Positions 49,426 to 58,519 of a stretch of 64,000 bases of DNA are shown here, in pieces (the first letter of the stretch is position 1; each line of letters begins with the position of its first letter). The DNA is from CAIUSP01 sp964594365. GTDB lineage: Bacteria > Actinomycetota > Thermoleophilia > Solirubrobacterales > 70-9. Below the pieces are notes generated by a model that worked only from the letters and a program-made list of their open reading frames with translations, had not been told where the DNA came from and made no database searches. A program made the translations under genes and the position numbers. The DNA lies in the NCBI GenBank assembly GCA_964594365.1, contig CAZQMB010000004.1, positions 32,420 through 96,419 of the forward strand, written 5' to 3'.

Positions 49426-50309
49426 CTGTCCGTTCCCGGTTTGGCGGTTCCCGACACGGTCCCGATACTGCCGTTCGTCGCGGCGCCGTTTCGGTGCGAG
49501 GCGCCGTTGTTCGTCGAACCCGAATCTCCAGCAGGGCGCTTCCGGCGCTCGGATCTCAGTTTGAGCAAGGTCACCGCTGCAAGTCCACTCCGGTAGAGCG
49601 CATAGGGCCAGAGCGCTCGGTCACGCTCGACCAGCCCGATCAGTGCCTGAGAGGTGAGGGTCGAGCCGAAGGAGGCAGCGGTTCCAGCGGCGAGCGCCCG
49701 ACGGTTCGCCCGGGAGATCCCCTTCTTGCGCAACCGGTCTCCCTTCAACAGAGCCGCACCCACGATCACCGGGAGTGCCACGGTCCTCGAGAGGATGTTC
49801 GACTGCTCGCGGCTGAACCCGCGCAACCGCGCAGCGGTCAGGGTCGCACCGTTTCGTGACACACCCGGAGCCAGTGCCGCTGCCTGACCGACGCCGAGAC
49901 ACAGTCCATCCACGGCGGTGGCGTCCCCTCTACCTCGCTCCTGAGGGCTCCGGTCCGCAGCGACCATCGCCGCAGAGCCCGCCAGTAGCCCCGCAGCAGT
50001 GGCCTCGGGTCCACCCAGCCGCTGTTCGATTTGACGTTCGAAGAAGTACCCGATCAATGCGGGCGGGATGAAGGAGAGGAGGAGGACGGATGCCCGCCTC
50101 AGGTCGAATGCCCGCAACTCCGATTCGATCAGGCGCCGTTGCCCTATCAGCAGCGCCAACGCCGTGCCGGCGTGGACGGCCACCTCGAAGCTCTTCCGGA
50201 TCTCGGGGTCTATCCGGTTCCAGTCCCAGCCAGCCATCCATGGGCCGAGGCTCAGGTGCGCCGAACTCGAGACCGGAAGCAGTTCCGTCGGCCCCTGGAT
50301 CAGACCCAT
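49422..50309 (-). CDS. uppP: undecaprenyl-diphosphatase UppP (BacA family)
   Basis: UppP recycles the lipid carrier of peptidoglycan by removing a phosphate from undecaprenyl diphosphate. Motifs: QGPTELLPVSSSAHL at the N-terminus and PGVSRNGATLTAARL, compared with the usual PGxSRSGxT, so the second Ser is Asn. The key Glu, His and Arg are present. The first ATG gives 295 residues but trims the first helix; in-frame codons upstream read PIRQAVA as in homologues. A CTG at 50372 that overlaps the dedA stop is a possible true start. The C-terminal tail is Ser/Asn-rich. Confidence 0.88.
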   Translation of the reverse strand: MGLIQGPTELLPVSSSAHLSLGPWMAGWDWNRIDPEIRKSFEVAVHAGTALALLIGQRRLIESELRAFDLRRASVLLLSFIPPALIGYFFERQIEQRLGGPEATAAGLLAGSAAMVAADRSPQERGRGDATAVDGLCLGVGQAAALAPGVSRNGATLTAARLRGFSREQSNILSRTVALPVIVGAALLKGDRLRKKGISRANRRALAAGTAASFGSTLTSQALIGLVERDRALWPYALYRSGLAAVTLLKLRSERRKRPAGDSGSTNNGASHRNGAATNGSIGTVSGTAKPGTDS

Positions 50310-50368
50310 GGCAACTGCCTGGCGGATCGGGATCTCTCCCTCTCCGCTGACCTGCTGACCGGGCTCGC

Positions 50369-51031
50369 TCAGGATCCGGTCCCTGCCTTTGCCGCCGCCG
50401 TCTCGTCACCGGAGTCCCCATCCCTTCGATTGCGTCTCCAGCGAACGATCAGCCAGACGACTCCACCGATGATCGCCGCCGCGACCACGTAGTCGAAGTA
50501 GTGCAGATAGTCCTTCCATTCCCGCCAGTTCTCTCCGGCGAGGGTGCCGAGGTAGCCCAGCGCGAGCACCCACGGGATGCATCCGAGCACCGTGAACAGG
50601 GTGAAGCGACCGAACGGCATTCGTGCCACCCCCGCAGGCAGGGAGATGAAGGTCCTGACTATCGGCAGCAGCCTGGTGAAGAAGACAGCCGCCTCTCCGT
50701 GGCGCTCGAACCAGCGGTCCGCAGTGGCGAGGTGCTTCTGGTTCACATGGAAGACCTTGTGACGCTCGAGGAGCTCGAGCCTGCCGAAATAACCGACTGC
50801 ATAGGCGACCCATGATCCGATCAGGTTCCCGATCACCCCTGCAGCGGTGATACCGACCAGAGTCAGGTCGCCGTCGCTCACCTTGAAGCCGGCGAACAGC
50901 ATGGTGGCCTCGCTCGGGATCGGGATACAGGCGCTCTCGAGGAGCATCAGGACGAATATCCCGGCGTAACCGATCTCGCCGATGACATCGACACAGAAGT
51001 TGATCAGTGGATCGAGGATTACGTCGGTCAT
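50369..51031 (-). CDS. DedA family membrane protein
   Basis: A 220-residue protein with about five transmembrane helices and the DedA/SNARE-associated signatures: ESACIPIPSEATMLFAG (about 32-48) and FFTRLLPIVRTFISLPAGVARM, which contains the conserved Arg residues. DedA proteins are lipid transporters; UptA-type members flip undecaprenyl phosphate. Since the next gene is uppP, a role in recycling this carrier is plausible. A 7-bp inverted repeat lies just upstream of its start. Confidence 0.9.
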   Translation of the reverse strand: MTDVILDPLINFCVDVIGEIGYAGIFVLMLLESACIPIPSEATMLFAGFKVSDGDLTLVGITAAGVIGNLIGSWVAYAVGYFGRLELLERHKVFHVNQKHLATADRWFERHGEAAVFFTRLLPIVRTFISLPAGVARMPFGRFTLFTVLGCIPWVLALGYLGTLAGENWREWKDYLHYFDYVVAAAIIGGVVWLIVRWRRNRRDGDSGDETAAAKAGTGS

Positions 51032-51046
51032 TGTTTGGTTGCCAGT

Positions 51047-51070
51047 GAGTCGCGAGCGCTTCGGCGACTC
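51047..51070. promoter_or_regulatory. inverted repeat in the dedA/epsilon dehydratase divergent region
   Basis: A perfect 7-bp inverted repeat (GAGTCGC with GCGACTC, 10-base spacer) lies in the 134-base gap between dedA (minus) and the dehydratase (plus). It could be an operator for either gene, or a hairpin in the dedA leader. It starts 16 bases upstream of the dedA start. Confidence 0.35.
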
Positions 51071-51165
51071 TCCGGCGGTTCACATCCTAGGGACGCGAGC
51101 CACGGAGCGGGCGCACGGGAACTTCCTCGCAGCGGTGTCTCGGGCGACTAGACTCGTTTTCCTGC

Positions 51166-53049
51166 ATGGAACGGTTTGACCCTGTCTACAGGCATCGGAT
51201 CTCCCAAGTCGTCGCCGACGCGATTCTCGTCGCGGCCTCGTTCTACCTGGCGTTCCGCCTGAGGTTCCTCGATACCCAGGGCGGGATACCGGAGCGGTAC
51301 GTGGAGATGCTCACGCTCTCGATCGGCTTCGTGGTGGTTGGGAAGCTCTGCGTCTTCGCGATCTCGGGGCTCTACGAGAAGTGGTGGCGTTACTTCCGCT
51401 TGACCGACTACGCCGTGGTGTTGCGGGCAGTCGCGATCTCCACCGTCATCTTGGTGCTCGGATTCCTCCTGATCGAGCCGTTCCCGTACCCGCTGCCGCG
51501 TTCGGTGATCGTCTTCGACTTCCTGCTCACCCTCACTCTGGTCGGCGGGGCACGCCTGTTGGTGAGGATGTTCATCGAACGACCTTCCCGCAAGGCCGGT
51601 TCGGATTCCAGGGAGGTCCTCGTGGTGGGAGCTGGCTCGGGAGGTCAGATGGTCGTTCGGGAGCTCCAGTTGAACCCGAACCTCGGCGCCAACGCCGTCG
51701 CGTTCCTCGACGACGATCCACGCAAGCGGGGTATGCGTCTCCATGGTGTGAAGGTGCTCGGCACCACGGACGAGATCGGCCAAGTCCTCGACGAGATCGA
51801 GCCGGATGAGGTCTCCATCGCCATCCCCTCGGCTCCGGGGGAGCTTCGAGGCCGGGTGGTAGCGGCGTGTCGCGAGCGCGATGTGACCGTCCGGACCCTT
51901 CCCACGGTGTTCGAACTGCTGCGTGGAGGGGTGCAGTTGACCAAGCAGCTGCGTGAGGTCCAGGTCGAGGACGTCCTCGGACGCGATCCGGTGGTGATGG
52001 AACTCGATCGAGTGGGCGCCTACCTCGAGGGAAAGACCGTGATGATCACCGGGGCCGGAGGATCGATCGGCTCCGAGCTGGCCCGACAGGTTGCGCGGGT
52101 CGGCCCGAGGAAGCTCGTATTGCTCGATCACGCCGAGGACAATCTGTTCAAGATCGACCGTGAGATGACCGAGGAGCGGCATTTCGCCCGCACCGAGGCC
52201 GTGCTCGCCGATTGTCGGGAACCAGATCGGATGTTGGAGGTGATGCAGCAGCACACGCCGGATGTGGTCTTCCACGCCGCTGCCTACAAGCACGTGCCGC
52301 TGATGGAGGCGAATCCGCTGGAAGCCGTCCGCAACAACTCGCTCGGCACGATGGTGACCGCGCAGACCGCAGCGGCTTCCGGATGCGAACGGTTCCTGCT
52401 CGTCTCGACCGACAAGGCGGTCGATCCCAGGACCGTGATGGGCGCATCGAAGGCGCTGGCGGAGTGGATCATCGAGGCTGCCGGCAAGAAGCACCCACAG
52501 ACCAGGTTCATGGCGGTCAGGTTCGGGAACGTCCTCGCTTCGTCAGGCAGCGTGGTCCCGATCTTCCGCAGCCAGATCGAACGGGGAGGACCGGTGACGA
52601 TCACCGACCCAGAGATGACCCGCTACTTCATGACCATTCCCGAGGCAGTCCAGTTGGTGATCCGCGCGGGCGATCTGGGTGCAGGAACCGGTGAGGTGTT
52701 CGTGCTCGACATGGGCGAGCCGGTGAAGATCGTGGATCTGGCACACAACATGATCCGGCTCGCAGGACTCGAGCCGGAGACCGACATCGCCATCGAGGTG
52801 ATCGGTAAGCGACCTGGAGAGAAGCTCCACGAGGAACTGTTCAATTCCGACGAGCGCTCGCAGCCGACCTCGTCTGAGCGGATCCTGCGCGCGGTCAGGA
52901 GGGCACCGGTGGATCCGGAATGGGTTCAAGGCGCAGTCGGCAAGGCCGAAGAGTTGATCAGGGAGGCTGACGAGTCCGCCATCTCCGATTGGCTGATCGA
53001 GCTCGCGTCGGAGCGTCGACGGATCAACTCGACGACCCTCGATGCCTGA
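51166..53049 (+). CDS. membrane-bound nucleotide-sugar 4,6-dehydratase (CapD/PglF/WbpM type)
   Basis: A 627-residue protein with four N-terminal transmembrane helices, a first Rossmann-like domain with VLVVGAGSGGQMVV (about 147-160), and a second SDR domain with the NAD motif VMITGAGGSIGSELAR (about 294-309). The active-site segment reads STDKAVDPRTVMGASK. Such enzymes convert UDP-GlcNAc to its 4-keto-6-deoxy form, the first step to bacillosamine-type or fucosamine-type sugars. It heads the plus-strand exopolysaccharide cluster. Whether it inverts C5 cannot be read. Confidence 0.93.
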   Translation: MERFDPVYRHRISQVVADAILVAASFYLAFRLRFLDTQGGIPERYVEMLTLSIGFVVVGKLCVFAISGLYEKWWRYFRLTDYAVVLRAVAISTVILVLGFLLIEPFPYPLPRSVIVFDFLLTLTLVGGARLLVRMFIERPSRKAGSDSREVLVVGAGSGGQMVVRELQLNPNLGANAVAFLDDDPRKRGMRLHGVKVLGTTDEIGQVLDEIEPDEVSIAIPSAPGELRGRVVAACRERDVTVRTLPTVFELLRGGVQLTKQLREVQVEDVLGRDPVVMELDRVGAYLEGKTVMITGAGGSIGSELARQVARVGPRKLVLLDHAEDNLFKIDREMTEERHFARTEAVLADCREPDRMLEVMQQHTPDVVFHAAAYKHVPLMEANPLEAVRNNSLGTMVTAQTAAASGCERFLLVSTDKAVDPRTVMGASKALAEWIIEAAGKKHPQTRFMAVRFGNVLASSGSVVPIFRSQIERGGPVTITDPEMTRYFMTIPEAVQLVIRAGDLGAGTGEVFVLDMGEPVKIVDLAHNMIRLAGLEPETDIAIEVIGKRPGEKLHEELFNSDERSQPTSSERILRAVRRAPVDPEWVQGAVGKAEELIREADESAISDWLIELASERRRINSTTLDA

Positions 53050-53113
53050 GCAATTCCGGCTCGGGCCGGACTCCCTGCCGCTGGGCGACTAGAATCCCCC
53101 GCCGCGCCCCCTT

Positions 53114-53779
53114 ATGGAAATCCTTCAGCAGATAGGTGCCGTCGCCGGAATTGCAGCCTTCCTCGGGGTAGCGGTACTCGCGCTCCTCTACTTCGTCCAG
53201 GGGCGTGACGTTCGGCGCCTGCGTGAGAACGCCGAGTATCTGGTCGAGAACCCCGAGGCGGCGGCGGATGCCTCCCGTGCCGAGGGGTTTCGTCGGGCCG
53301 AGCTCGCCCGCCAAGCCACCGAGCGCAAGGAGCGCATGCTCGAGCGCACCGCCGGAGCACGGAGCCGACTTCCCGACGGGCGTGTCTTGGCAGTGATCGC
53401 GGTCGGCGCGCTGCTGCTGATCGGCGGGGTCGTCTTCGCCACCACACGTGGGGGCTCCGATTCCGGCCAGAGTGCCGGGGGTGAGGCGGCAAATACCCAG
53501 GTGGCTGTCCTGAACAGCACCTCGTCGGCAGGTCTCGCTGCCGACTACGCGAACCGGGTCAAGAAGCTCGGTTACCGCGTGACCCCGGTCGGCAACAGCG
53601 ACCAGCCTTTCGACTCGAGCATCGTCTACTTCGAGCCTGCCGGTGAGGATGAGGCTGGTGACGTCGCCTCGGCGGTGGGAATCGGCGTGATCCAGCCAAT
53701 CAGCTCAGAGATCCGACCGCAGGCAGGCGGAGCCTCCGTGGTGGTGGTCCTGGGCTCGGACAAGGCTTCGGGCGTCTGA
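53114..53779 (+). CDS. membrane protein with LytR_C domain
   Basis: A 221-residue protein with two hydrophobic segments (about 8-27 and 92-116) around a cytoplasmic, charged loop, and an extracellular C-terminal LytR_C domain that opens VAVLNSTSSAGLAADYANRV and ends VVVVLGSDKA. LytR_C domains are usually attached to LytR-CpsA-Psr ligases that fix glycopolymers to peptidoglycan. Here it stands alone without the catalytic part. It may help attach the polymer made by this cluster. Confidence 0.8.
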   Translation: MEILQQIGAVAGIAAFLGVAVLALLYFVQGRDVRRLRENAEYLVENPEAAADASRAEGFRRAELARQATERKERMLERTAGARSRLPDGRVLAVIAVGALLLIGGVVFATTRGGSDSGQSAGGEAANTQVAVLNSTSSAGLAADYANRVKKLGYRVTPVGNSDQPFDSSIVYFEPAGEDEAGDVASAVGIGVIQPISSEIRPQAGGASVVVVLGSDKASGV

Positions 53780-53820
53780 GTTCGACAGATCGACGCGCGG
53801 GTAACCCGATCCCGATCGTC

Positions 53821-54225
53821 GTGATCGGGTTGCTGGTGGTGAGCACCCTGGCCGCGATCTTCGTCACCCAGCAACTCCGGGCCGAGGGCACCGTGGTCAG
53901 TGACGTCGAGACCACGAGAGCGGCGTTCCGCGAGTGCCCCAGAGGCGAGCGAGGGCCGGGTATCCCCATCTCTTTCTACCTCCAGCGCGACGACAGGGTC
54001 AGTGCCGAGATCGTCGCTTTCGACCGCCTCGAGACCGTCAGGCGACTCTTCTCCGCTCGGCCCCTCGCTGGACCGGGACGTCATTGCGCTCCCTGGGATG
54101 GTCTGGATGAGACTGGAGAGCCCGCTGAGCCTGGCCGGTACCGGCTGAGGATCGGCCTCGCCGACCTGCAGCGCGAGGCGACCGCCGGTGAACCGATACG
54201 CCTCGGCAGGAGGCCCGAGCGATGA
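53821..54225 (+). CDS. single-pass membrane protein with FlgD-like Ig domain
   Basis: A 134-residue protein with a transmembrane helix at the N-terminus and an exported domain that ends WDGLDETGEPAEPGRYRLRI, the signature of the FlgD-like Ig fold. I take GTG 53821, but the frame upstream reads SSTDRRAGNPIPIV, a credible cytoplasmic leader, and a CTG at 53776 overlaps the previous stop as CTGA. It is coupled to the polymerase/ligase gene by ATGA. Function unknown; it probably works with the ligase. Confidence 0.7.
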   Translation: MIGLLVVSTLAAIFVTQQLRAEGTVVSDVETTRAAFRECPRGERGPGIPISFYLQRDDRVSAEIVAFDRLETVRRLFSARPLAGPGRHCAPWDGLDETGEPAEPGRYRLRIGLADLQREATAGEPIRLGRRPER

Positions 54226-55721
54226 GCGACTCGCTGGAGCTCGCTCTGCTGATCGTCTCGGGATTGCTCGCCGGAGGCGGTTTGCTGGCAGCAGATCGCA
54301 GGCTCCGCTGGGGTTCGATCCTCCTCGCCCTCCTCTTCGCCTTCGTCCTGATCTGCGGACTCGCCTGGGATGGGCCACTGGCGGACCTCCGGGAATCCCC
54401 GGTCATCCTTACGGTGCTCGCTCTTGTCGGTCTGGCGCTCCTCGGAGCGCTCGCGTGGCTCTTCCGACGTCACGCGATCGCCCTGCCGCTCTTGGTGGTG
54501 GCAGCCCTGCCCTTCCGGATACCGGTCGATCTCGGTGGAGATACCTCCAACCTGCTGATCCCGCTCTATCTGGTGATCGCCGCTGCGGTGATCGCAGCAT
54601 TCTGGGACTCCGTCATCTCCCGCAAGCCGGGCCCTGCCGGGCTCTCTTCCCGACCTCTCGACCTCGTGTTGGGTGCCGCCGTGATCCTCTACGCGCTCCA
54701 GGCGATCTGGTCGGTCGACATTCCATCCGCAGCTCAGGTCGTCGCGTTCTTCCTCGTACCGTTCGCCGCGCTCTACGCGTCGCTGGTCGCGATCGAGTGG
54801 CGAAGGGAGGTGGTGATGAAGTGTCTGCTCATCGTCGCCGTCCAGGCCGTCCTCTTCGCCACCATCGCGATCGTCCAGGCCGCGATCGGGGAGATCTTCT
54901 GGAACCCGGCGCTGATCGCGTCGAACGACTTCCATCTCTACTTCCGCGCCAATTCCCTGTTCTGGGACCCCAACATCTACGGTCGTTACCTCGCCCTGGC
55001 ACTGCTCCTCGGTGTTTCCTGTCTGGTCTGGATAGGCGACAGACGGCGCAGCCTCCTCTTCTCCCTCGCTCTCGCCTTCCTCTGGGCGGGTCTGCTGTTC
55101 GCGTGGTCCCAGTCGAGTTTCATCTCGCTGGTGGTCGGTCTCCTGGTCCTGGTGGCGCTGAGGTACGACCTCCGTTGGGCCGTGGTCGCAGCACCGCTAG
55201 CCGTCCTCGCGATCCTCGCGGCGGTGTTCCTCGGGGCTGATCGCGACGATTCCCGTGGCGCTGCAGCGGCTGCGACCAGCGGCAGGACGAGCCTCGTCTC
55301 CGGGGGACTGGCGCTGGCTGTGGATCGCCCTTTCGCTGGTTGGGGGTCGGGTTCCTTCTCTCGCGCCTTCGCCGAACGTGAGGGTCTCGACCCGGACCAG
55401 ACCTCGGTTTCACACAACGAGGCCATCACCATCGCCGCGGAGCAGGGCGTGTTGGGCCTCACCGCCTACGCGTTGGTCCTGTTGACCGCGCTCTGGACGC
55501 TCTTCGGCGGCCTGCGGTCCGTGGCCCCGGGTCTCGGGGGAGCTCCGGCTTCCGGCGGGGCTCGTCTCCTCACTCTCCAGGTCCGGATGGGACTGGCCGC
55601 AGGATTCTGTCTGCTCTTCGCTCACACCATGGGCTACGCGGGATTCCTCACCGATCCGCTGACCTGGGCTCTCTTGGCTCTGGCGGCGGCATTCGGGGGT
55701 CGTTCGCTCGACCGGGGTTGA
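54222..55721 (+). CDS. O-antigen ligase/polymerase family protein (Wzy-like)
   Basis: A 499-residue protein with about twelve transmembrane helices and the Wzy_C-type external loop region: FAGWGSGSFSRAFAER followed by SHNEAITIAAEQGVLGL. These segments are shared by O-antigen ligases and polysaccharide polymerases. It follows the FlgD-like gene (ATGA overlap) and precedes the flippase, so a role as the polymerase of a Wzx/Wzy-type system is likely. Confidence 0.85.
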   Translation: MSDSLELALLIVSGLLAGGGLLAADRRLRWGSILLALLFAFVLICGLAWDGPLADLRESPVILTVLALVGLALLGALAWLFRRHAIALPLLVVAALPFRIPVDLGGDTSNLLIPLYLVIAAAVIAAFWDSVISRKPGPAGLSSRPLDLVLGAAVILYALQAIWSVDIPSAAQVVAFFLVPFAALYASLVAIEWRREVVMKCLLIVAVQAVLFATIAIVQAAIGEIFWNPALIASNDFHLYFRANSLFWDPNIYGRYLALALLLGVSCLVWIGDRRRSLLFSLALAFLWAGLLFAWSQSSFISLVVGLLVLVALRYDLRWAVVAAPLAVLAILAAVFLGADRDDSRGAAAAATSGRTSLVSGGLALAVDRPFAGWGSGSFSRAFAEREGLDPDQTSVSHNEAITIAAEQGVLGLTAYALVLLTALWTLFGGLRSVAPGLGGAPASGGARLLTLQVRMGLAAGFCLLFAHTMGYAGFLTDPLTWALLALAAAFGGRSLDRG

Positions 55722-55727
55722 GGATCG

Positions 55728-57293
55728 ATGAGCGGCTATCTGAGGAGGCTCGCAACCACCGGCGCCGCGTACACCACCTCGAGCGTACTTTCGAAGCTGA
55801 TCGCGGTAGCGCTGCTGCCGCTCTACACCCGTTATCTCACCCCTGCTGACTATGGGGCCGCAGAGGTCCTGATCACCACGGTGATCGCCGCCAGCATCAT
55901 CATCCGGCTCGGCATGACCGAGGCGATGATGCGGTTCTTCTATCGGGAGGACGAGAACCCGAATCGCGTCGTGGCGAGTGGCTTCGTTCTGCTTTTCACT
56001 TCGGCAACCGTCTCTCTCGCGGCCGCGTTTCCGTTCGCCGACGAGCTCTCGAATCTGCTGCTCGACCGATCCGATCCCACGCTCGCCAGGATCGCTGTCT
56101 TCGGACTCTGGATCTACACGATGTACGACTTCTGTCTCACCCTGTTCAGGCTCGACGAGCGCGCCAAGGCATATCTCGTCGTCACCGTCTCGAATGTCGC
56201 GCTGACGATTCCCCTGACCGTGTATCTGGTCGTGTTCCGCGGCGAGGGCGCGCAGGGCCTCCTGCTCGGCCAGTACCTGAGCGGTGGCGCCTTTCTGCTG
56301 GCCCTGCTCGCGGTGCAGTCGCGTCGGATATTCGCCCGGCCAGATCTTGGACTGCTGCGGAGGATGCTGCGCTTCGGGTTCCCGACCATGCCGGCGGAGT
56401 TGTCCCTCTACTCGCTCAACTTCATCGACCGCCTGATGCTGGTCAGGCTCGCCAGCCTCGCCGACGCAGGTCTGTATTCGCTCTCGGTCAAGTTCGCCCA
56501 GGGTGTCACCGTGCTGGTCAAGGGCTTCCAGCTCGCCTGGCCACCTCTCGCCTACAGCATCCGGGATGAAGGCGAGGCGGCCCGCACCTACGCGGTGATC
56601 GTCAGCTGGTTCGTGGCAGGTTGCAGTCTGGTCGTGGCCGCCCTCTGGCTCTTCTCACCGTGGATCGTGAGGTTGCTGGCCGCGCCGCGTTTCTTCGCCT
56701 CCTACGAGGCGGTAGGTCTGGTCTCTCTCGGGATGATGCTGTTCGCGCTCTACCTGGTCCTGGTGGTCGTACTCGGTCGTACGGGAAGGACCGAGTTCAG
56801 CTTCCCTGCGACAGTTGCCGGCACCGCGGCGAACGTGGGACTGAACTTCTTGTTGATCCCTCGTTTCGGAATCGTCGGTGCGGGAGTCGCACTGGTCTGT
56901 TCATATGCGATCACCCTGGCGATCATGTTCGTTGTCACACAGCGACTGTTCCCGGTGCCGTATGAGTGGCCTCGTCTACTTCAGGTCCTGGTGCTCGCAT
57001 CAGGACTCGTGGCGGCCGGGACCATGCTCACGCCAATCGACGGCATCGCTTCCTTCGCGATTCGGCTCGGCCTGCTCGCTGCCTACCCCGCCGTTCTCTT
57101 CCTGACCGGGTTCCTCCACGATCACGAGCGCGCTGCCGCAGTCGATCTGCTGAGACCCTCTGCGGTGCTCGAGAGGCTGTCCTCTCTGCGTGCGGTCGAG
57201 TCCGATGACCAAGCCCAGACAGGGGGTCGAGGTCCGGCCGTGACCAGTGATGTGATCGAGGCCGAGTCTCGCGACGAGGATGCGATCACCTGA
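55728..57293 (+). CDS. oligosaccharide flippase (Wzx-like, MATE/MOP superfamily)
   Basis: A 521-residue protein with about fourteen transmembrane helices. Its first segment, ATTGAAYTTSSVLSKLIAVA, and PLYTRYLTPADYGAAEVL match the polysaccharide-export flippases. It moves lipid-linked repeat units across the membrane. The C-terminal 45 residues are charged and cytoplasmic. It is seven bases after the polymerase gene, forming the export pair of the cluster. Confidence 0.9.
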   Translation: MSGYLRRLATTGAAYTTSSVLSKLIAVALLPLYTRYLTPADYGAAEVLITTVIAASIIIRLGMTEAMMRFFYREDENPNRVVASGFVLLFTSATVSLAAAFPFADELSNLLLDRSDPTLARIAVFGLWIYTMYDFCLTLFRLDERAKAYLVVTVSNVALTIPLTVYLVVFRGEGAQGLLLGQYLSGGAFLLALLAVQSRRIFARPDLGLLRRMLRFGFPTMPAELSLYSLNFIDRLMLVRLASLADAGLYSLSVKFAQGVTVLVKGFQLAWPPLAYSIRDEGEAARTYAVIVSWFVAGCSLVVAALWLFSPWIVRLLAAPRFFASYEAVGLVSLGMMLFALYLVLVVVLGRTGRTEFSFPATVAGTAANVGLNFLLIPRFGIVGAGVALVCSYAITLAIMFVVTQRLFPVPYEWPRLLQVLVLASGLVAAGTMLTPIDGIASFAIRLGLLAAYPAVLFLTGFLHDHERAAAVDLLRPSAVLERLSSLRAVESDDQAQTGGRGPAVTSDVIEAESRDEDAIT

Positions 57294-57348
57294 GAACTGA
57301 ACCGGCGTTGGCGGATCTTGGCCGCCGTTGAGGGGAGAATGGAGACAG

Positions 57349-58518
57349 ATGACCGCCTCAGCGGAGAATCCGATCGCCGTCCAGGTCGTGGATCCACCGG
57401 CTTTCACGCCGCCTTACGACCACGCACTGTGTGGGGGATTGGTCGACGCGGGAGTGGAGGTCGAACTGGTAACCAGCCGTTTCCCTCATGGTCCGGTTCC
57501 CGAAGCGCGGGGCTACCTGGTCCAGGAGCGCTTCTATCGCGCTGCCGACCGTTTCGGTGGAACCCATCCGCTGATCCGTCGCGGTCTGCGCGCCGTCGAG
57601 CACGTCCCGGAGATGCTCTCCTACGCGAGATCGCTGAAGCAGCCAGGTGGCCCTGACATCGTCCACTGGCAATGGCTGCCGCTGCCCGGCATCGACTCCC
57701 ACCTGCTCGGCTCCCGGCACCCACGTGTATTCACCATGCACTGGCGACTCCCCGATGCGGAGAGTCGGATCGGTCGACAGCTCTCGAACCTGCTGGCCCG
57801 CTTCGATGCGGTCGTTTCCCACACCGACCACGGAGCCCGCAGGTTGGCGGAGGATTTCGGGGTGCCAGCGGAGAGCATCGAGGTGATTCCCCACGGCGCT
57901 CTCGACTACCTGACCCGCCAGGCGAACGAGGAACCACTCCCGTCCGAACTCGCCGAGGTCGACGCGCCGGTCATCCTCGCCTTCGGGTTGATTCGTCCCT
58001 ACAAAGGCTGTGACTTGCTGATCGAGGCCATGGACCATGTTCCCGATGCCGAGCTCTGGGTGGTGGGCAAGCCGATGATGGCGATGGACGGACTCAGGGA
58101 ACTCGCCGACGCGCGGCCTGGCCGAGTCCGCTTCGTGGAGCGTTTCGTTCCCGATCAGGAGATCCCGGCCTTCATGCGACGTGCGGATCTGGTCTGTCTT
58201 CCCTATCGCAACATCGAGCAGTCGGGAGTCCTCTATGCGGCCCTCGCCTTCGGTAAGCCTCTGGTGTTGAGCGACGTCGGCGGTTTTCCGGAGATCGCTG
58301 CGGATGGGGCAGCGCGGCTGCATCCGGCGGGTGACTCCGAGGCCTTGGGGAGGTTGCTGGCCGAACTCCTGGCCTCTCCGGACGAGCTCCACGCCCTCGC
58401 GGAAGCCTCGCTCGAACTCGCGGCAGGAAAGTACGCCTGGAGCCGAATCGGTGAGCAGACGGCCGCTCTCTACGGGCGACTCCTCGATACCGGGGGCGGA
58501 TCCCCCGATAATCGCTGA
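57349..58518 (+). CDS. glycosyltransferase, GT4-like
   Basis: A 389-residue cytoplasmic protein of the GT-B fold. The C-terminal half has ILAFGLIRPYKGCDLLIEAM and the nucleotide-site segment SGVLYAALAFGKPLVLSDVGG, with the Glu of the family's EX7E region replaced by Gln-Ser in IEQSGVLYAAL. I chose ATG at 57349 since GGAG stands five bases upstream. It probably adds one sugar to the repeat unit; donor and acceptor are unknown. Confidence 0.88.
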   Translation: MTASAENPIAVQVVDPPAFTPPYDHALCGGLVDAGVEVELVTSRFPHGPVPEARGYLVQERFYRAADRFGGTHPLIRRGLRAVEHVPEMLSYARSLKQPGGPDIVHWQWLPLPGIDSHLLGSRHPRVFTMHWRLPDAESRIGRQLSNLLARFDAVVSHTDHGARRLAEDFGVPAESIEVIPHGALDYLTRQANEEPLPSELAEVDAPVILAFGLIRPYKGCDLLIEAMDHVPDAELWVVGKPMMAMDGLRELADARPGRVRFVERFVPDQEIPAFMRRADLVCLPYRNIEQSGVLYAALAFGKPLVLSDVGGFPEIAADGAARLHPAGDSEALGRLLAELLASPDELHALAEASLELAAGKYAWSRIGEQTAALYGRLLDTGGGSPDNR

Positions 58519-58519
58519 G

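Noticed and set aside
51148..52494. Open frame of about 448 codons on the minus strand across the dehydratase
   Set aside because: Antisense to a clear dehydratase; His/Glu/Asp-rich shadow composition.
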